47,456 nt of DNA from DASZQY01 sp036511595 (lineage in GTDB: Bacteria; Pseudomonadota; Alphaproteobacteria; Rhizobiales; Kaistiaceae): the NCBI GenBank assembly GCA_036511595.1, contig DATCBY010000026.1:1-47456 (forward strand), in the 5' to 3' direction. Under the pieces are notes generated by a model. That model ran no database searches, was not told the DNA's origin, and saw nothing but the letters and a program-made list of their open reading frames with translations. A program made the position numbers and the translations under genes. Positions within the stretch are counted from its first letter, which is position 1. Every line of letters starts with the position of its first letter. This document shows, piece by piece, positions 24,995 to 33,463 of the stretch.

Positions 24995-25649
24995 CGCCTT
25001 GTCTGACGATATCTCAGCCCTCCAAGAGATCGTCCCGGTTTCACGTGAAACAGGTGAGCGGCTCGAAGCCTTCGTGGCGCTTCTAAAAAAATGGCAGCCG
25101 GTCGAGAATCTGGTTTCCGGTAAAACGCTGCCCGAGATCTGGCGACGGCATGTTGCCGATAGCGCCCAGCTCTGTCCCCTGTTTCCCGATACCACCCGGT
25201 GGATAGATCTCGGAACCGGAGCGGGTTTTCCCGGCATGATCGTTGCAATCCTGGAGGCGGAGAGGGCGAAGAGCCACGTCTTCCTTGTCGAGAGCAACCA
25301 GCGCAAATGCGCGTTCCTTCGTGCGGCGATCCGCGAAACCGGCGCGGCTGCGAGCGTGCATGCCGGGCGCGCGGAAGACGTACTGCCCGGCCTTTTGCTC
25401 CATCCCATATCATTGGGTGATCGGGTGATCGGGCGGGCGGTGGCGCGTCTTGCGGAGATGCTGGCCCTGGCTTTGCCACTGATGGGGAAGGGGGCCTCCG
25501 CGGCCTTTCACAAGGGCGAGGATTACCGCCGGGAAGTCGACGAGGCTCATGCGAGTTGGGACTTCGAAATGGTCAAACACGACAGCCACATCGGCGGGGG
25601 CGTGATCCTGGCCATCAACGGACTGAAGCGGAAGGGCGAATCAGGGTAA
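24975..25649 (+). CDS. rsmG: 16S rRNA (guanine(527)-N7)-methyltransferase
   Basis: RsmG (GidB) methylates G527 of 16S rRNA with S-adenosylmethionine; its loss gives low-level streptomycin resistance. The 224-residue frame has LLKKWQPVENLVS, the SAM loop IDLGTGAGFPGM, VESNQRKCAFLR and GRAVARLAEML. The residues VSRET are encoded by an internal parS-like site. The GTG at 24975 lies within the mnmG end; a TTG at 24999 is the alternative and neither has a clear ribosome binding site. ParA follows after ten bases. Confidence 0.93.
   Translation: MGGGRPDALSDDISALQEIVPVSRETGERLEAFVALLKKWQPVENLVSGKTLPEIWRRHVADSAQLCPLFPDTTRWIDLGTGAGFPGMIVAILEAERAKSHVFLVESNQRKCAFLRAAIRETGAAASVHAGRAEDVLPGLLLHPISLGDRVIGRAVARLAEMLALALPLMGKGASAAFHKGEDYRREVDEAHASWDFEMVKHDSHIGGGVILAINGLKRKGESG
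25037..25052. other. parS-like centromere site 2 (inside rsmG)
   Basis: GGTTTCACGTGAAACA contains the perfect 14-base palindrome GTTTCACGTGAAAC (25038-25051) and differs from TGTTTCACGTGAAACA only in its first base. It is used as coding sequence for VSRET in RsmG. It lies 1.97 kb from the first site, on the other side of mnmG, and just upstream of parAB. Confidence 0.85.
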
Positions 25650-25659
25650 AACGACAACC

Positions 25660-26475
25660 ATGATCCTTCCCAAATCCCCCCGCGTCATCGCGCTTGCCAA
25701 CCAGAAGGGCGGCGTCGGCAAGACCACGACGGCGATCAATCTGGGAACGGCGCTGGCGGCGATCGGCGAGGAGGTTCTGATCGTCGATCTCGACCCGCAG
25801 GGAAATGCGTCGACGGGGCTCGGCATCGACCGCAAAAGCCGCACTATTTCGACCTACGACCTGATGCTCGGCGAGGCGACGCTGGCGGAGACGGCGGTGC
25901 CGACTTCGGTGCCCCGGGTATCGGTAGCGCCCTCGACGCTAGACCTGCTCGGGGTCGAGCTTGAGATCGCCAGCTTCTCCGACCGCGCCTATCGCTTGCG
26001 CACGGCGCTGTTCGGGCAGGGAGAGGACGATCCGAGTCGGTCCCGAAACTACAGCTACGTGCTTATCGACTGTCCGCCTTCGCTCAACCTGCTGACGATC
26101 AACGCGCTCACGGCGGCGCACTCCATCCTGGTGCCTCTGCAGTGCGAGTTCTTTGCGCTGGAGGGCTTGAGCCAGCTGCTGCAGACGGTCGAACAGGTCA
26201 AGCAATCCCTCAACCCTGAGTTGGGTATCCACGGTATCGTACTCACCATGTACGACGCCCGAAATAACCTTTCCGGCCAAGTAGTTGCCGACGTCCGCGC
26301 CCATATGGGCGACGCAGTGTACGATACGATCATTCCGCGGAATGTGCGGGTGTCGGAAGCGCCGTCCTACGGCAAGCCGGTGCTGCTCTACGATTTCAAA
26401 TCCACCGGCAGCCAAGCCTACCTGAAGCTGGCGGCGGAAATCATCCAGCGTGAGCGGCTGCTCAGGGCAGCCTGA
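25660..26475 (+). CDS. parA: Chromosome partitioning ATPase ParA
   Basis: The 271-residue deviant Walker A ATPase has KGGVGKTTT (16-24), VDLDPQGNASTGLG, VLIDCPPSLNLLT and IIPRNVRVSEAPSYGKPV. These fit the chromosomal ParA (Soj-like) class that moves ParB-parS complexes along the nucleoid. It is the first gene of the parAB pair and overlaps no neighbour. Close parS sites and the putative origin support segregation of the origin region. Confidence 0.96.
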   Translation: MILPKSPRVIALANQKGGVGKTTTAINLGTALAAIGEEVLIVDLDPQGNASTGLGIDRKSRTISTYDLMLGEATLAETAVPTSVPRVSVAPSTLDLLGVELEIASFSDRAYRLRTALFGQGEDDPSRSRNYSYVLIDCPPSLNLLTINALTAAHSILVPLQCEFFALEGLSQLLQTVEQVKQSLNPELGIHGIVLTMYDARNNLSGQVVADVRAHMGDAVYDTIIPRNVRVSEAPSYGKPVLLYDFKSTGSQAYLKLAAEIIQRERLLRAA

Positions 26476-26510
26476 GTTGATTCGGCAACGCAACGACGAT
26501 CGGGGGACTT

Positions 26511-27383
26511 ATGATGGCCGATGAAGGCGCGCGTAACCGGCTAGGGCGCGGGCTTGCCGCGCTCATGGGTGAGGGCAAGACCGAGCCAGCGGTCGACCGC
26601 GGCCCGCGCTCGCCGCGCCGCCTGCCGCTGGCCTTCCTGACGGCGAACCCAAATAATCCGCGCAAGCACTTCCGCGACGATGCGCTCGCCGACCTTACCG
26701 CCTCGATCAAGGAGCGCGGCGTCGTGCAGCCGCTGATTGTGCGGCCAGTCGCCGGGACCGCCGACAAATACGAGATCATCGCCGGCGAGCGGCGCTGGCG
26801 CGCGGCGCAGAAGGCCGGCCTGCACGACGTGCCGGTACTCATCCGCGAGGCGAGCGACAAGGAATCGCTCGAGATCGCCATCATCGAAAACGTGCAGCGC
26901 GCCGACCTCAATGCGCTGGAGGAGGCGCGCGGCTACCAGCAGCTCATCGACCAGCATGGCTACAGCCAGCAGGAACTCGCTGACGTCATCGGCAAGAGCC
27001 GGCCGCATATCGCCAACACGATCCGCCTGTTGTCGCTGCCGGAGGCGGTGCAGATCTTCATCATGGACGGACGGCTTTCGCCGGGACACGCGCGGGCGCT
27101 ACTGACGCTTGACGACCCATTGGCAGCAGCGCGGCGCATCCTCGCCGAAGGGATGACGGTGCGCGAGACGGAAGCGATCGGCGAAGCCGGCGGACGAAAG
27201 CGCGGGACGGGCGGGCGCAAGGCCAGGACAAAGGACGCCGACACGCGCGCGCTGGAGAAAAGCCTCTCCGATGTGCTCGGGCTGACGGTGACCATCGAGC
27301 ATCGCGGTGCCAAGGGCGAGGTGCGGATCGCGTACTCGTCGCTGGAGCAACTGGATGATGTATGCCGGCGGCTGAGGGGGTAG
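26511..27383 (+). CDS. parB: Chromosome partitioning protein ParB
   Basis: The 290-residue CTPase and DNA-binding protein has the ParB N-terminal motif RLGRGLAALMG, then NPNNPRKHF, LIVRPVAGTADKYEIIAGERRWRAA with the CTP-binding GERR, IENVQRADLNALEEARGYQQL and the helix-turn-helix with VIGKSRPHIANTIRLLSLP. A C-terminal dimerisation domain ends in EQLDDVCRRLRG. The start is either of two adjacent ATGs (26511 or 26514) behind GGGGGA; spacing slightly favours the second. It lies 35 bases after parA. Confidence 0.96.
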   Translation: MMADEGARNRLGRGLAALMGEGKTEPAVDRGPRSPRRLPLAFLTANPNNPRKHFRDDALADLTASIKERGVVQPLIVRPVAGTADKYEIIAGERRWRAAQKAGLHDVPVLIREASDKESLEIAIIENVQRADLNALEEARGYQQLIDQHGYSQQELADVIGKSRPHIANTIRLLSLPEAVQIFIMDGRLSPGHARALLTLDDPLAAARRILAEGMTVRETEAIGEAGGRKRGTGGRKARTKDADTRALEKSLSDVLGLTVTIEHRGAKGEVRIAYSSLEQLDDVCRRLRG

Positions 27384-27397
27384 GGTTTACGGCGTGG

Positions 27398-27420
27398 ATG
27401 GCCGGGTCAGGCCCGGCCAT
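27398..27420. repeat. Intergenic palindrome after parB
   Basis: ATGGCCGGG (27398-27406) and CCCGGCCAT (27412-27420) form a nine-base-pair stem with loop TCAGG. On the minus strand the copy encodes the start of MAGPDPAIHA, a peptide I recall as a frequent spurious translation of an extragenic repeat in Hyphomicrobiales. It follows the parB stop by 14 bases and may serve as a terminator between the convergent parB and downstream gene, though no T run follows closely. Confidence 0.6.
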
Positions 27421-27441
27421 GACTAAGTTTTCAGGAAGCGC

Positions 27442-28245
27442 CTACCGCCCGACGATGACGTAACCGCGGCTGAGGTTGTTGGCGGCGGAGTCCGGCGTGT
27501 TCATCGCAGCAAAGAGATCGGCGGTCTTTGCCCAGACCGGCGGATATTTATAGCGCGAGACGTCGAGGATCAGGAACCGGTCCGTGGCGGCGTCGTAGGC
27601 GGCGAGGGGCGAGATGTGGCCGCCGGTCTGCTGGCCGATGGCCGAGCGCAGGTAGTTGACCAGCACGAAGCGGTCGGCGCCGGCGAGTTCAGTCGTCGCT
27701 GCCTGGCGGAACGCATCGACGCTTGAATCGGCGGCGTGGTGGACCTCGACCTTGAGGTCATGAGCGGCGAGGATGCCGCCGAGCTGGTCGAGGGTCATGC
27801 CGCTGCGTTCGACATCGGCCTTCATCTTGATGGCATCGGTCTTCGGCGTGAAGACATTGTCCTGATCGAACATGCCGAGGCCGACGGTGAGCGGCGAGGG
27901 CGGGCGCGGGACACCCAGCGCATTCAGCACCATCGAGATCGAGGGGGGCCCGCAGAAGGCGGGATTCACCTGCGTGACGAAATGGATGCTGAGCGGGAAG
28001 TAGGCCTTGGTCTCCTTGGCGGTGAACAGCAGATGTTCGCCCTCGCTGGAATCCAGCGCGATGAGGCCGGCGGGGAGGGGCAGCGTATCGGCGCAGGCAA
28101 GGGTGAGGCCGGCGCCGAACGCGAGGAGGGCGGCGAGGATCAGGCGGCGTATCGGGTGGGCTCCGGTGGAACTGGGTGCTGGCGATTGTAGCAGGGGTGA
28201 AGCGGATTCGCGCGTCTGGCGCTTGGGCGCTTGGAGTTTCCCCAC
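27442..28245 (-). CDS. Phytochelatin-synthase-like cysteine peptidase, exported
   Basis: The conserved part (about 237 residues from 28152) is a papain-fold protein of the phytochelatin synthase family. The catalytic triad fits: Cys67 in AFCGPPSISMVLNALG, His179 in GGHISP and Asp197 in LILDVSR (numbered from the residue at 28152). The spacing of 112 and 18 is close to that of the cyanobacterial NsPCS as I recall it. Such short bacterial forms hydrolyse glutathione to gamma-glutamylcysteine rather than making long phytochelatins. A signal peptide RRLILAALLAFGAGLTLACA is seen, so it is periplasmic. Just before it there is no ATG, GTG or TTG: an ATA stands at 28152 behind GGAG, and the nearest normal start is the GTG at 28245 inside a repeat. 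The true start is unresolved. Confidence 0.75.
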   Translation of the reverse strand: MGKLQAPKRQTRESASPLLQSPAPSSTGAHPIRRLILAALLAFGAGLTLACADTLPLPAGLIALDSSEGEHLLFTAKETKAYFPLSIHFVTQVNPAFCGPPSISMVLNALGVPRPPSPLTVGLGMFDQDNVFTPKTDAIKMKADVERSGMTLDQLGGILAAHDLKVEVHHAADSSVDAFRQAATTELAGADRFVLVNYLRSAIGQQTGGHISPLAAYDAATDRFLILDVSRYKYPPVWAKTADLFAAMNTPDSAANNLSRGYVIVGR

Positions 28246-28290
28246 CCACCACGCTTCGCGTGGTCCCCCCTCCACCTTCGGAGGAGGGAG
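28244..28290. repeat. Dispersed intergenic repeat, copy 1
   Basis: A hairpin ACCACGCTTCGCGTGGT (28248-28264) followed by CCCCCCTCC and a GGAGG-rich stretch. The first 30 bases match the copy at 33409-33438 in 27 places. The gap between the phytochelatin-synthase-like gene and holA also holds AT-richer sequence (28292-28318) with no gene. Confidence 0.7.
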
Positions 28291-28318
28291 GGAGTTCCGA
28301 ATTTGCGATTTGTGATTG

Positions 28319-29350
28319 TTAAGACCGGTGCGACGTCGGCGCCAGTGTTGCCACCAGTTGCAGCGCCTGGCCGATGATTTCATCGGAGAGGTTGCCGTGT
28401 AGGCGGCTGTCGACCATGGCCTGGTCGAGCATGGCGAGGGCACGATCGAGGCGGGCGGGCGACCAGCGTTCCATCTGGCGGGCGATCGCGGACTGACGCG
28501 AGAACGGATAGATCGGCGGGACGGCGCGGCGCACGATCGTCTCGGCGCTGTCGCCGCCGTCGAGCGCGGAACGCGCCTTCTGCAGAAAATTGAAACGACG
28601 AAGTGCGGCGCCGGCGACGACAAAGCCGGGGATGCCCGAAGCAATCAGGCGGCGATAGCCCAGATCGAGCGCAGCGGCATCGCCGTCGGCGACTGCATCC
28701 ACGGCTCCGTCCTGCGCGAAGGCGCCGCCGTCGCCGATGAGGGCGCGGACGTCGTCGATCTTTATCTCGCCGGCGTCGGCGGCGTAGAGGCAGAGCTTCT
28801 GCACCTCCGAGCGGCTGACAAGACGATCGCCGCCGATGAGATTCTTCAGCGCGCTACGCGCGTCGGCGGCGATGGCGAGATGGGCGCTGCGGGTTTCCTC
28901 GTCGATGAGGCGGTCGAGATCGCGCTCGCTGTCGGCGTAGGCGGGGATGGCGGCGGCACGGGCGCTCGACTCGCAAAGTTTCCTGAGCGGCGCCGTCTTG
29001 CGCAGCTCACCGGCGATGACAATGATCCAGGAATCGACCGGCGGAGCGTCGATGACGGCTTGCACGGCGCCTTCGAGAGCGCGGTTGCCGGAAACGCGCA
29101 GCGAAATGGCGCGCTTTCCGCCGAACATCGGAATGGCGTTCGCCTCGTCGGCAAGGCGGCCGGGATTGTCGGAGAGGGTCGCGGGATCGAGGCGCAGATG
29201 CTCGCCGTCGGCGCCGGTGACAGCCTTGGCGAAACGCTCGGCGCGCTCGCTGACGAGGCCGTCGTCGCTGCCGTAGACCAGCACGACGCGAATCGCCGGG
29301 TCGGGCTTCGACAGGAAACGGTCGGCGTCGGCGGGCTTGACCTGGACCAT
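28319..29350 (-). CDS. holA: DNA polymerase III subunit delta
   Basis: The 343-residue protein is the clamp-loader subunit that opens the beta clamp. Recognisable are VVLVYGSDDGLVSERAERFAKAV (about 22-44), MFGGKRAISLRVSG, the region NLIGGDRLVSRSEVQKLCLYAA, and the C-terminal collar domain with RFNFLQKARSALDGG and WSPARLDRALAMLDQAMVDSRLHG. Sequence conservation in this family is low but the order is typical. Directly upstream lies lptE, with 53 bases between; leuS-lptE-holA is the usual alphaproteobacterial order. Confidence 0.92.
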   Translation of the reverse strand: MVQVKPADADRFLSKPDPAIRVVLVYGSDDGLVSERAERFAKAVTGADGEHLRLDPATLSDNPGRLADEANAIPMFGGKRAISLRVSGNRALEGAVQAVIDAPPVDSWIIVIAGELRKTAPLRKLCESSARAAAIPAYADSERDLDRLIDEETRSAHLAIAADARSALKNLIGGDRLVSRSEVQKLCLYAADAGEIKIDDVRALIGDGGAFAQDGAVDAVADGDAAALDLGYRRLIASGIPGFVVAGAALRRFNFLQKARSALDGGDSAETIVRRAVPPIYPFSRQSAIARQMERWSPARLDRALAMLDQAMVDSRLHGNLSDEIIGQALQLVATLAPTSHRS

Positions 29351-29403
29351 GCGGCTAACCCGCGCCGGCCGGGGGCGCGATCCTTCTGCGACCGCGCCTG
29401 CGG

Positions 29404-29946
29404 TCAGAGCGTGCCCTTGGCGGCGGCGGCGGCGAGGTGGATGCGGATGTCGTCGGCGGCAAGCGCCGCGGCGCGATCCTCGGCGTCGAGATGGGCGCGG
29501 GTGTTGGCGTATTCCTGATTGATGCGATCGTAGGTGGCGAGGCCGCGGCTGGTGGCGCGCAGCACGATCTGGCCGGTGGCGACCGAGGTGACCTCGTAAC
29601 TTGCCGCAACCGTCAGCGAATAGGCTGGCGCCGTCTCGATCGGCGTGACGCCCAGCGCGCTCTCGGCGGAGGTTACCACCAGCTTCATGCGATAGAGCGG
29701 GGCGGCCGGCTCGTTGCCGCTGTCGAGGTTGGCGATGAGGGCATTGCGGACGACCTGGGAGACGCGGTCGCCGACCGGATCGATGGCGACGCGGCTGACC
29801 GCGGTGACCACCGCCTGACCGGTCGGGGTCGGTCCGTAAAGCGGCTGGACGGTGCAGGCGGCAAGCGCCAGCGCGGCCGCGAGCAGGGCCGCCGGAAGGC
29901 GCGTGAAACGGGCGAAGACGAAGAAGGCAGGGTCAGACGACGACAT
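29404..29946 (-). CDS. lptE: LPS-assembly lipoprotein LptE
   Basis: About 180 residues. The N-terminus is a lipoprotein signal with LPAALLAAALALAAC (lipobox LAAC, Cys31), then VQPLYGPT, the family's conserved start of the mature protein. LptE plugs LptD in the outer membrane for lipopolysaccharide insertion. The ATG at 29946 has GAAGAGGA seven bases before it and overlaps the leuS stop by 14 bases; the ATG at 29970 is less likely. The mature part has alternating strands and helices (VVTAVSRVAIDPVGDRVSQVVRNAL) as in the family. Confidence 0.9.
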   Translation of the reverse strand: MSSSDPAFFVFARFTRLPAALLAAALALAACTVQPLYGPTPTGQAVVTAVSRVAIDPVGDRVSQVVRNALIANLDSGNEPAAPLYRMKLVVTSAESALGVTPIETAPAYSLTVAASYEVTSVATGQIVLRATSRGLATYDRINQEYANTRAHLDAEDRAAALAADDIRIHLAAAAAKGTL

Positions 29947-32590
29947 TGACGATCCTCTTCGGTACGACAACGATCTTCTTCGGAACTTTGCCGTCCAGAG
30001 CCCGGCGAACCGTGTCGAGAGCGAGCGTGGCCTTCTCCACGTCAGCTTGGGACGCGTCGGTGGCGATTGTCAATTCGGCGCGCTTCTTGCCGTTGATCTG
30101 GATGGGATAGGTGACGGTGTCCTCGGTGAGAAGGGCCGGATCGGCTTCCGGCCACGCGGCGAGCGCGACCAGGCCGGAGTGGCCGAGCGCCGACCAGCAC
30201 TCCTCGGCAAGATGGGGCATCATGGGCGCCAGCATCAGGACGAGCAGGCGGAGCGTCTCGTCGATCGCCTGGCGCAGCATCGCGTCTTTCTGTGACGAGG
30301 AGACGGCAGCGGTAACGGCGTTGGTGAGCTCGTAGATGCGGGCTACCGCGACGTTGAAGCGCAGGCCGCGGATGGCGTCCTCGGCGGCGGCAAGGGCGCG
30401 ATGGGCGGCCTTGCGGAGCGCCAGAGCTTCGGGGCTGGCGGCGTTGGCGCCGGGGGCGGCCGCGGTGCCGCGTTGCTCGGACCATTCGCCGACCAGACGC
30501 CAGATTCGCTGGACGAAGCGGTAGGCGCCGGCGACGCTTTCCTCGGTCCAGATGACGTCGCGATCGGGCGGCGAGTCGGACAGCATGAACCAGCGGGCGG
30601 TGTCGGCGCCGTAGCTCGCCAGGATCTCGGTCGGGTCGATGGTGTTGCGTTTCGACTTCGACATCTTCTCGATCGGGCCGATCTCGATCGTGGCGCCGGT
30701 GGAAATCTCGATGGCGTGGCGCGCGCTGCCTTCGCCCTCGATGCGGATTTCGGCGGGCGAGGCCCACGAACCGTCGGCGCGCCGGTAGGTCTCGTGGACG
30801 ACCATGCCCTGCGTGAACATGCCGTCGAACGGCTCGTCGAGGCCGACGTGGCCGGTTGCCTTCATGGCGCGGGTGAAGAAGCGCGAATAGAGCAGATGCA
30901 GGATCGCGTGCTCGATGCCGCCGATGTACTGGTCGACGGGCAGCCACGCGTCGGCGGCCTTGCGGTCGGTCGGCGTGGCGGCATGGGGGGCGGTGAAGCG
31001 GGCGAAGTACCACGACGAGTCGACGAAGGTGTCCATCGTGTCGGTCTCGCGCAGCGATGCCTTGCCGCAGATCGGGCAGGGGGCGTGCTTCCACGTCGGA
31101 TGGCGGTCGAGCGGGTTGCCGGGCTTGTCGATGGTGACGTCGTCGGGAAGCAGGACCGGCAGGTCCTTCGCCGGCACCGGCACGACGCCGTGGTCGGGAC
31201 AATGGATGACGGGGATCGGGCAGCCCCAGTAGCGCTGGCGCGAGATGCCCCAGTCGCGCAGGCGATAGTTGACCTGGCGCCGGCCTTGGGGTGCGCCGAA
31301 TAGTAGCGTCTTTTCAAGACGTTGGGCGATCTCCTCCTTGGCCTCGTCGACGTTCTTGCCGTCGAGGAAACCGGAGTTGATGAGTTCGCCATCGCCGAGG
31401 TACGGCTCATTGCCGGTCTCGAATTGCTCGAGCCAGGCAACCAAATCAGCGTCTTTGTCGAAGGCGTCGAGGGGCGCGACAACCGGCAGGATGGGCAGAT
31501 CGTACTTCGAGGCGAAATCGTAGTCGCGCTGGTCGTGGGCGGGGCAACCGAAGATGGCGCCGGTGCCGTAGTCCATCAACACGAAATTGGCGACATAGAC
31601 CGGCAGCGTGACGCCGTCGCGAAACGGGTGGGCGACGGCGAGGCCGGTGTCATAGCCCATCTTCTCGGCGGTCTCGATGGCGGCGGCGCTGGTGCCGGCG
31701 CGATGGCAATCGTCGATGAAGCCGGCGAGGCGATTGTCTTTCGCGGTGAGCGCAGTCGCCAGCGGATGATCGGCCGAGATGGCGATGAAGCTTGCGCCGA
31801 AGAGCGTGTCGTGGCGGGTGGTGAAGACCTCGATCGTGTCGAAGGCTTGGCCAGAAAGTGCGGGGGGCTTGTCGCCGGCGAAGGCGAAGCGGATGCGCAT
31901 GCCCTCCGACTTGCCGATCCAGTTCCGCTGCATGAGGCGGACCTTCTCCGGCCAGCGCTCGAGCGTGTCGAGCGCGGAGAGAAGTTCGTCAGAATAGGCG
32001 GAGATGCGGAAGAACCACTGCGTCAGCTCGCGCTGTTCGACGACGGCGCCGGAGCGCCAGCCGCGACCGTCGATCACCTGCTCGTTGGCGAGCACGGTCT
32101 GATCGACCGGATCCCAGTTGACCTTCGACTTGCGGCGATAGGCGAGGCCCTTGGCGAGCAGATCGAGAAACAGTTTCTGCTGCTCGGCGTAGTATTCCGG
32201 ATCGCAGGTGGCGAACTCGCGGCTCCAGTCGAGCGACAGGCCCATCGTCTTCAACTGGGCACGCATGGCGGCGATGTTGTCGTAAGTCCACGTCTTGGGA
32301 TTGACCTTGTTGGTCATCGCGGCGTTTTCGGCGGGCAGGCCGAACGCGTCCCAGCCCATGGGATGCAGCACGTTGTTGCCCTTGGCGCGCATGTAGCGGG
32401 CGACGACATCGCCCATGGCATAGTTGCGGACGTGACCCATGTGGATGCGCCCCGACGGATAGGGGAACATCTCGAGCACGTAGTACTTCGGACGGGGATC
32501 GTCGTTATTGGTTTCGTAGATCCGCAGCTCGGCCCAGGTCGACTGCCAGCGCGGCTCGGCCACGCGCGGATTGTAGCGTTCAGTCGCCAT
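29933..32590 (-). CDS. leuS: Leucyl-tRNA synthetase
   Basis: The 885-residue class I synthetase charges tRNA-Leu. The HIGH motif is HMGH (50-53) and the KMSKS motif lies at residues 642-646. A CP1 editing domain (DTLFGASFIAISADHPLA and following) with TTRHDTLF, and GWDAFGLPAENAA near the start, are normal. The start is the ATG at 32590; the long frame upstream to 33388 is the shadow of the YggS-like gene. It is divergent from that gene with 109 bases between, and its end overlaps lptE. Confidence 0.97.
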   Translation of the reverse strand: MATERYNPRVAEPRWQSTWAELRIYETNNDDPRPKYYVLEMFPYPSGRIHMGHVRNYAMGDVVARYMRAKGNNVLHPMGWDAFGLPAENAAMTNKVNPKTWTYDNIAAMRAQLKTMGLSLDWSREFATCDPEYYAEQQKLFLDLLAKGLAYRRKSKVNWDPVDQTVLANEQVIDGRGWRSGAVVEQRELTQWFFRISAYSDELLSALDTLERWPEKVRLMQRNWIGKSEGMRIRFAFAGDKPPALSGQAFDTIEVFTTRHDTLFGASFIAISADHPLATALTAKDNRLAGFIDDCHRAGTSAAAIETAEKMGYDTGLAVAHPFRDGVTLPVYVANFVLMDYGTGAIFGCPAHDQRDYDFASKYDLPILPVVAPLDAFDKDADLVAWLEQFETGNEPYLGDGELINSGFLDGKNVDEAKEEIAQRLEKTLLFGAPQGRRQVNYRLRDWGISRQRYWGCPIPVIHCPDHGVVPVPAKDLPVLLPDDVTIDKPGNPLDRHPTWKHAPCPICGKASLRETDTMDTFVDSSWYFARFTAPHAATPTDRKAADAWLPVDQYIGGIEHAILHLLYSRFFTRAMKATGHVGLDEPFDGMFTQGMVVHETYRRADGSWASPAEIRIEGEGSARHAIEISTGATIEIGPIEKMSKSKRNTIDPTEILASYGADTARWFMLSDSPPDRDVIWTEESVAGAYRFVQRIWRLVGEWSEQRGTAAAPGANAASPEALALRKAAHRALAAAEDAIRGLRFNVAVARIYELTNAVTAAVSSSQKDAMLRQAIDETLRLLVLMLAPMMPHLAEECWSALGHSGLVALAAWPEADPALLTEDTVTYPIQINGKKRAELTIATDASQADVEKATLALDTVRRALDGKVPKKIVVVPKRIVNVVV

Positions 32591-32699
32591 CGATCTTGAG
32601 CCGGTTGTCCCGAATTTCAGAGGTGGCGGACCTTCACCAGAATCGACCACGGCGGTCAACAGGTTGAGGCGTCTTCCGGCGCGTGGTAGCCCGCGCGCC

Positions 32700-33362
32700 A
32701 TGAGCGATGTTGGCGAACATCTGGCGGCGGTACGGGCGCGGATTGCCGCGGCCGAGAAAGCCGCGGGTCGCGCGCCGGGATCGGTAGGGCTGATCGCGGT
32801 CGCCAAGACCTTCGAGGCGGAGGCCATCCGGCCGGCAATCGCCGCGGGGCAACTCGTCTTCGGCGAGAACCGGGTGCAGGAGGCCGCAGGGAAGTGGCCG
32901 GCCCTCCGGGACGAAAATCCGGGAATCGACCTGCATTGCATCGGACCGCTGCAGTCGAACAAGGCGGCCGAGGCGGTTGCGTTGTTCGATGCCATCCACA
33001 CGATCGACCGCGACAAGATCGCCGGCGCTATTGCGGCGGAGATGCAGAGGCAGGGGCGGAGGCTTCGCGTGCTGGTGCAAGTCAACACCGGCGAGGAGCC
33101 ACAGAAGGCGGGGATTGCACCGAAGGAGACGGACGCTTTTGTCGTGCGCTGCCGTGATGTGCATGGGCTCGCGATCGACGGTCTGATGTGCATTCCGCCG
33201 ATCGACCAGGTGGTGGCGCCACACTTCGCGCTGCTGGCCAAGATCGCGAAGCGGCTGGGGTTGCGTTCGCTTTCGATGGGCATGAGCGGCGATTTCGAGA
33301 CGGCGATCGCTATGGGGGCGACCGACGTTCGCGTCGGCAGCGCCATTTTTGGCGGGCGGTAG
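32700..33362 (+). CDS. yggS: YggS-family pyridoxal-phosphate protein
   Basis: The 220-residue alanine-racemase-fold protein keeps pyridoxal phosphate levels balanced. The cofactor lysine is Lys36 in LIAVAKTF. FGENRVQEAAGKW, HCIGPLQSNK, VLVQVNTGEEPQKAG, GLMCIPP and LSMGMSGDFETAIAMGATDVRVGSAIFG follow as in the family. It is not thought to have racemase activity. The ATG at 32700 is used; an upstream ATG at 32664 adds an arginine-rich tail. Confidence 0.94.
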   Translation: MSDVGEHLAAVRARIAAAEKAAGRAPGSVGLIAVAKTFEAEAIRPAIAAGQLVFGENRVQEAAGKWPALRDENPGIDLHCIGPLQSNKAAEAVALFDAIHTIDRDKIAGAIAAEMQRQGRRLRVLVQVNTGEEPQKAGIAPKETDAFVVRCRDVHGLAIDGLMCIPPIDQVVAPHFALLAKIAKRLGLRSLSMGMSGDFETAIAMGATDVRVGSAIFGGR

Positions 33363-33408
33363 GGAGTTGTCTCGTGCGAGCGTGCCATCGCCTGCGCGGC
33401 GCGTCCCG

Positions 33409-33452
33409 ACCCACCGCGCTTCGCGCTGTCCCCCCTCCCGTGCCGGGGAGGG
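33409..33452. repeat. Dispersed intergenic repeat, copy 2
   Basis: Contains ACCCACCGCGCTTCGCGCTG and CCCCTCCC/GGGGAGGG arms (33432-33439 and 33445-33452) with a five-base loop. It lies between the stop of the YggS gene and that of the convergent L,D-transpeptidase. No T run follows on either strand. The 33363-33408 stretch before it has no gene. Confidence 0.7.
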
Positions 33453-33463
33453 AAAAGCGGAGT

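Noticed and set aside
31322..32599. 425-codon plus-strand ORF
   Set aside because: Antisense to leuS, whose motifs are complete.
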